In this document: piece by piece, positions 59,248-64,000 of the stretch
Layout: every line of letters starts with the position of its first letter
How positions within the stretch are numbered: position 1 is the first letter of the stretch
NCBI RefSeq assembly: GCF_051020985.1
Contig: NC_135002.1
Coordinates: forward strand, 806,001-870,000
Length of the DNA: 64,000 nt
Reading direction: 5' to 3'
DNA from: Nomia melanderi
Lineage: Eukaryota; Arthropoda; Insecta; Hymenoptera; Halictidae
Position numbers and translations under genes: made by a program
The notes under the pieces: generated by a model
What the model saw: only the letters and a program-made list of their open reading frames with translations
What the model was told of the DNA's origin: nothing
Database searches by the model: none

Positions 59248-59550
59248 TGTTTTATTACCTTGTGATGAACTGCTTCAGTTTGGCTGATAAAATGCATTCG
59301 AGAGCGACAGGTTGTGAAGTTGTAAAAATGTTATATTTAATAAAATATTTTATATGATAGAAAAATGAACGACCACTTTAGAATGATAGGGAATTTTTCT
59401 GCTTTATTACCTCGTCGCGATGAACTGCTTCAGTTTGGTTGATAAAATGCATTTAAGAGTTACAGGTTATGAAATTATAAAAATTAAAATTATAAAAATT
59501 ATGAAAATGTTAATTTAATAAAATGTAATTTTACATGATAGAAAAATTGT
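59248..59550. repeat. Direct duplication, about 152-bp unit, 2 copies
   Basis: TTTATTACCT..GATGAACTGCTTCAGTTTGG..GATAAAATGCATT occurs near 59251 and 59403. The second copy has an extra AAAATTATAAAAATT expansion. Confidence 0.85.
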
Positions 59551-60089
59551 CAAATATGTTATACAGAATACAGAATCTTGTACAGAAACGGATTGAACTG
59601 TTCTAATGTGTGTACCTTTTATCCCAAATGTATTTTATTTTCTGTTAGGTAACAATAATGTTTCTTCGAGAAGTAATAAAACATGTAACAACGTTCGAAG
59701 AAAAAGTTAATCAGTGTTCGAGGATATAACTGGAGATTAAAGGAGATCCGGAAAAGGATTATTTCCAACGAAACCCCAAAGTGACCGGGACGGTCAAAGT
59801 GAAATAACCGTCGGAGGATCATTCGATGACCCATCGAGGATTTGTAATCTCCTAATGACACGGCGCAGCTCGGAGATTACTAGCGGCGGTTCCTTTCGAC
59901 GGGATGAATTTTTCGGCTGGTTACATAAGTGGTCACCAGGTTCCGCTGTGATTCTGTTGCTCCGTCGGTGAAACAACAGCATTGTTTACCACTTATCTCT
60001 TCCGAATTGCGTTACTTCGCGAATTTAGCTTCGCGGTATCATTAACCAACAACTCTAGGTATTAATCTTGCAGCGAAAATATAACGGTA

Positions 60090-60298
60090 TATAATCTATC
60101 AACGACTGCAACTAATTTTTATAGTATCTCCAGTGAAAATGAAAAATGCAACATTCCTTCGATCTTTTATTTTCCTTCTCAGTACAAAATTTGGATGCGT
60201 GGAAAATCGAATAATCTTAGGGTAGTTTCTTTGATTCATTAAAATATTTAATATTCTAACTGATGCAATATTGGAGCCTACAGAGTTCAGAGGGTTAA
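60090..60298. mobile_element. TTAA MITE, family B, left end lost
   Basis: TAATCTATCAACGACTGCAA..AATTTTTATAGTAT through GAGCCTACAGAGTTCAGAGGGTTAA matches the other family B copies; the right TTAA is intact. Confidence 0.7.
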
Positions 60299-61369
60299 AA
60301 TTAAACACAGATCACTTGATTAATCCTGTTTGTATGAAAATTACTCCATCTAAGGCGAAGATTCAAGGATAATGCGATCGGTTGGAAGGGCTACGAGCTA
60401 ATTGACGAGTTCACGACGTTGAATGGCCCTCGTGGGGTCGCATTAAACCCATCGAGCCTGTCAATATTGTCGGGAACGCTCGGGGCCGGGGACTGTTCAT
60501 TTGACTGCCTCCCATCTTGTCGCAATCAGCGCACATGCCCGCATGCATGGCTCCGACGCTCGACAGGAACGAGTTTCCAAACACGATCCACGCGGTGGGT
60601 CCTCGTAAACCGAGTAACGATCGCTGAGAAGTTCGTACGCCGCTATCGTTCGACGATATTATCGTCAACAATCCTCGGCCGTCGGCAGAACACCACTTCC
60701 GGTCCGCGGTGACCACGATTCTGCTAATATCACAGCTCGAGTCTTAATTGCCTTTTTTACGCGACGTTCATTTTCGCTATAACTGTAGCAGACACGGATG
60801 TTTGCTCGATCCTTTTCAATTCGAATGAGATATTATTCTTTTGTAATTAATTATTACACTTTGGAGCGAAGATTGATATAGAACATGTATATAATTTTAT
60901 ATCATTAATGACAAAGTAGTTGTACCGTAACGGAGAAGCAAATCGTAAGGCAAGGAGTTAGTGCAGGAGTTCGTTAGTGAATACTCAAAATTTCCGAGTA
61001 CTTTCAGAGAATTTTCACTAATTACTAATATTACGATTGTACTAATATTATGATTGTACTAATATTACGTGAACCCATGGAAAGTAACTTTATCAATGTC
61101 CTCTCTCGACTATGAACACAAAATATCTTTCACTTAATGCAAGTTTCTGGTCAACAAAAGAAGCTATTCGAATGACAGATAGATGATTAATTTAACGGTA
61201 TCGAACGATGACGGGTCAGCGAAAGGTCTCGTTCGACGGTGTTCGTCAGGATTCCGAGCTGGATGGACGGCTCGATCCGGCTCGGTGTGAAATGAACCGG
61301 GATTGAATCGCTGGTGCGCGCACGTGGGCGCGTTCGCATGCTTTCGGTGATGCGACTTGAAGGGCTGGT
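60299..61369. other. Intergenic or intronic, nothing recognised
   Basis: 60400-60720 is GC-rich with open frames on both strands but no family features, and may be conserved non-coding DNA. 60900-60965 resembles the GGCAAGGGGTTAA MITE end seen near 7856. A short ACTAATATTA repeat lies near 61020-61068. Confidence 0.35.
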
Positions 61370-61862
61370 CCCTTTTCGTCATCCCTCTTGCCGCCTTTCT
61401 GTCTTTTTGTCCCTTCTTCTCGCTTGTGTCCGTTCTTCCCTATATTTCCCTGTTTTTTCTCATTTTTCTTGTGTGATTATCTGTTCCTCTCTATTTCCCT
61501 TTCCCTTGCTATTCACTTCAATTTCTCCTCATTATTTCTGCCTTTTCTACTCCTCTCGTTTTCACCCTCGCCATCCCTCTTTCCACCCATTGTTTACACT
61601 ATTCCTCTCTATTTCCCTTTCCCTCCCTCTTCACTCCACTTTCTCCTCATTACTCTCTTCCACCCTCTCCAATTCCATTTCTCTCTGTCCCACCGTCTCC
61701 GATTCTACTCTCGTTCACCCTCGTCCCTCTGTCCATCCGTTGTTCGCACCATTTCTCTCTCTCCCTTCACCCTCTTCGTTTCCCTTCTCCAGTGTCCCCG
61801 TCTCCCGGCCACCCTCCTCCCCTGGTTCCCCCTTCGAAGCCCGCCGTCCCGTCGGGTTCTGT
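61370..61862 (+). repeat. Long polypyrimidine (CT-rich) tract
   Basis: Nearly 500 bp is dominated by C and T on the + strand (CTCTATTTCCCTTTCCC, TTCTCCTCATTA blocks repeat). This bias opens long frames translating to Ser/Phe/Pro/Leu-rich sequence; they are a composition effect, not genes. Confidence 0.8.
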
Positions 61863-62167
61863 GTGCCAACAAGCTAAATACGTTTCACGGATGGCCGCGC
61901 CCGATCAATGCCTCGCCTGCGCCTCGATTCGCGGCGAGTGCGTGCACTCGTAAGAACTTGTTCGATCGTGCGAGAGAGCAGCCCGCCTCTCCCGTTTCCT
62001 CGTTGTCGTTGTCGCTGCTCGACGCCGGTGCGAGTCGAGCGGAATGGGCCACTCGTGTCGCCACCGCGGGCTGGCAAAGTAGCAACGCCTCCCGGTTCGT
62101 CTCTGCTCGTAAGTTACTTCCTTCTATCTTTTCCTCCAGGGATCGCCGAGGTAAACGATGCTCTCGT

Positions 62168-62340
62168 TTCAACCCTTTGCGGACGAGTGTTGGCATTCCG
62201 GCGAGACGAGATCTTCATATTCCGGAGACTAAGTCGCAAAAGAATGATTTAACCCTTTGCACTCCAAAGGTGCCTCTCGATCACCACTCGATTGGTGCAT
62301 CAAAATTGTAAAATTTCGTGTTTAATATTCCAAGCTATAA
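62168..62340. mobile_element. Family C MITE left half joined to a family B variant
   Basis: TTCAACCCTTTGCGGACGAG..GTCGCAAAAGAATGAT (family C) runs into TTAACCCTTTGCACTCCAAAGG..CACCACTCGATTGG (the 18337 family B variant) at 62249. This is the same internal TTAA of family C that is occupied at 36662. The right ends are not recognisable. Confidence 0.65.
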
Positions 62341-63429
62341 TCATTTAGAACTACTTCCTCCATCCAGTAACCACAACGAATACAAAATCAGAAGATCAAA
62401 CAGAACTTTCGAATCTGTCATTCGGAAACCACCCTTCCTTCAATTTCCCGTGTGCCAATGAAGTTCGCAAATGTCCCGACTCGCGTTTCAAAATGTTACC
62501 GTTTCATTCCAGCGGCAGGATTCCCAGCGAAACTGGCTCGGTCCCGTTGAAACAATTTAACAGCGTGCAACATATTGCGAGCAGGCCGCGCGAGCCGAGC
62601 TAATTAGCGCGGCGCGAGCACCTGCCCGCGCGACGTAATAATTTATGAGAACACGGGGGTAACGATTCGGTAATAAATAGTGGGACAGCGCGATCCGGCC
62701 CTTTCCCCTTTCTCCGTCGCTGTTTCCCTCCGACCTGTTGTCGGCGATCCGTTTCGATCGTCTCGGGGGAGTGAATTAATAAAACGACCCCCGGCTGCTC
62801 CTCGCCGCACAGATGTGAACCCTCCGCGAAGGGGCTGTTTCTTTTATTTTTATTGCCGCCGGTTAATAGAATAGTTTGCATTCTACGAGCGCCCTGGCAC
62901 AAAGGTATATTACATTCTCTCTTGTTCTTTGTGCGGCAATGGGAGGCTCGAGTGCGACGCTTTTTATGTATCGAACGTACACTTTCTTCGGATTTCTCGT
63001 GTTCCAATAATTTCGAGATTGTCAGAATCTAAGAGATCTAGTTGAAGTTAAGAGAACGATGGAAAGGATTCGGAGAAAGCTGGCACGAACTGGAATGTAA
63101 AATTTGGATGTAAAAGTCGGAACGGATTGGAAGTTTGAACGCTTTCACGAAGAGAATCGAAGGTTAAAAAATTAAGTAGAAAGGTGAACTGTTGAATAAT
63201 ATGTATTTCTTTTTTACTGAATATTCTTATAGCTGTCGCGTAATGCATTGAGTAGTTAATAAGTTACTACATAGTTTCGAGAATAGCGCGTAGTACGATT
63301 TACACACAGAAAAACTAAGAGATAATTGACAACTTGATATTACAATACACGTGTTACACTATCATTTAGTTGTTTGTGTTACTAAGTATTTTTATTCGAC
63401 ATCCGTTTTCTTATTGAAATTGTATTTAA
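62341..63429. other. Non-coding, no element resolved
   Basis: 62580-62660 is GC-rich with CTAATTAGCG and TAATAATTTATG homeodomain-type cores; 62700-62830 is moderately GC-rich. The rest is AT-rich. No exon or RNA gene is recognised. Confidence 0.35.
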
Positions 63430-63481
63430 GCAATTTTGAAGCTCCGGTCACCGGTGGCCACCATGGCAGTCAACGTGTTAA
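63430..63481. mobile_element. Family A MITE right end
   Basis: CGGTCACCGGTGGCCACCATGGCAGTCAACGTGTTAA corresponds to the right end of 29688-29899, including the ACCGGT palindrome. The left part is not recognisable. Confidence 0.6.
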
Positions 63482-63539
63482 CCCGCAATACTTTAGACGT
63501 ATCGGAAATAGGTATGAAACTGAGTTGAGTTTCGCGTAG

Positions 63540-63960
63540 CACGAGAACTTTATCAGGACTGGATCGTCCTGGCTTTGGTACAGGCATTCTTATATACTAA
63601 GTTTCGTGCGTGAGTGGGGCGGGCCAGACGGTGCTCTAGGAAGTGATAGGGTTTGGGACCGTTACGTGGTGTAGGGACGCGATAGAGTTATCTTGCTCTA
63701 GGAAGTGATAGGTTATCTTGGGGAGGTTTGAGTCACACTCGCTAAGAATGGCGCGAGGACGCGAGCATTGGGACGATTTCTCAATAACACATCTCATTCC
63801 TTTCATTCTGATAACTGAGAGTCACGTCGTGTGATTCGTTACGAAAACAGTGGTACGATTCGGGTTAAAGTCTGAAAATATTCAAAAAATGGGGTCAGTT
63901 TCTTCGACTCGAATATTGGAATCGAATTTCAATGAAAGTTGAAGTCGAACGAAGAGTAAT
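63540..63960. repeat. GC-rich stretch with 19-bp direct repeats
   Basis: TGCTCTAGGAAGTGATAGG occurs at 63632-63650 and 63694-63712. A TTATATACTAAG TATA-like motif precedes it near 63590. The arrangement could be part of an LTR or a promoter, but no terminal repeat pair is visible before the window ends. Confidence 0.4.
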
Positions 63961-64000
63961 AAGGACTCCGATCGGAATCGGGACGTATGCAAAACTCATT

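Noticed and set aside
61314..62311. Long overlapping + strand frames of 187 and 307 codons
   Set aside because: They run through a polypyrimidine tract; the translations are Ser/Phe/Pro/Leu low-complexity and have no domain, so they follow from base composition.
1..64000. tRNA, rRNA, known miRNA or CRISPR features
   Set aside because: I looked for B-box-like GGTTCGANTCC motifs, conserved miRNA seeds and regularly spaced repeats with unique spacers; none was found. The 8-bp arrays have no spacers, so are not CRISPR.

Overview
The window is animal nuclear DNA. It has spliced genes with GT-AG introns, long introns, microsatellites and many short TTAA-flanked transposon remnants. The best taxonomic clue is a neuropeptide precursor carrying VPIYQEPRF between two Lys-Arg sites, which I recognise as the bee prohormone-2 type. 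A hymenopteran, probably a bee, is therefore the likely source. Species-level identity cannot be judged from sequence alone.

Five protein-coding genes can be supported. (1) Positions 1-2732 (+) hold the C-terminal part of an SLC17-family (MFS) anion/phosphate transporter whose start lies left of the window. (2) Positions 3412-6314 (-) hold a complete ATE1 arginyl-tRNA-protein transferase, convergent with SLC17, with two homologous exons in tandem that look mutually exclusive. (3) Positions 20006-30233 (+) hold the prohormone-2-like neuropeptide precursor: eight coding exons, a signal peptide and a 7.5-kb fourth intron. (4) Positions 36998-37672 (-) hold a small two-exon CFAP97-domain protein. 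(5) Positions 42022-52968 (+) hold core-binding factor beta (the Brother/Big brother homologue), whose first coding exon ends in a GC rather than a GT splice donor. A possible first exon of another + strand gene begins at 53941. If it is real, the last 10 kb would be its first intron.

The rest is non-coding. It is dominated by several families of roughly 110-330-bp elements bounded by TTAA, many ending in TTAACCCTTTGC, TTAACACTAGAAC or TTAACACGTTGAA. These are piggyBac-like MITEs. A decayed piggyBac transposase lies at about 35337-36197 (-). Several elements sit inside others exactly at an internal TTAA (18337-18538, 36662-36829, about 62249). Two further elements of about 0.7-0.8 kb start with TACAGGGTG, end with CACCCTGTA, and carry TTAA elements inside them. 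There are also three long arrays with an 8-bp period and at least eight local duplications of units of about 90-250 bp.

The genes are functionally unrelated (transport, protein arginylation, neuropeptide signalling, cilium/flagellum, Runt-factor co-subunit), so no operon-like unit or new multi-gene system is evident. The points most worth checking are the ATE1 exon pair, the GC-AG intron in CBFB, the repeated insertion of one MITE family into the same internal TTAA of another, and a duplicated CCAAT/CAGCTG module inside the neuropeptide gene's long intron.
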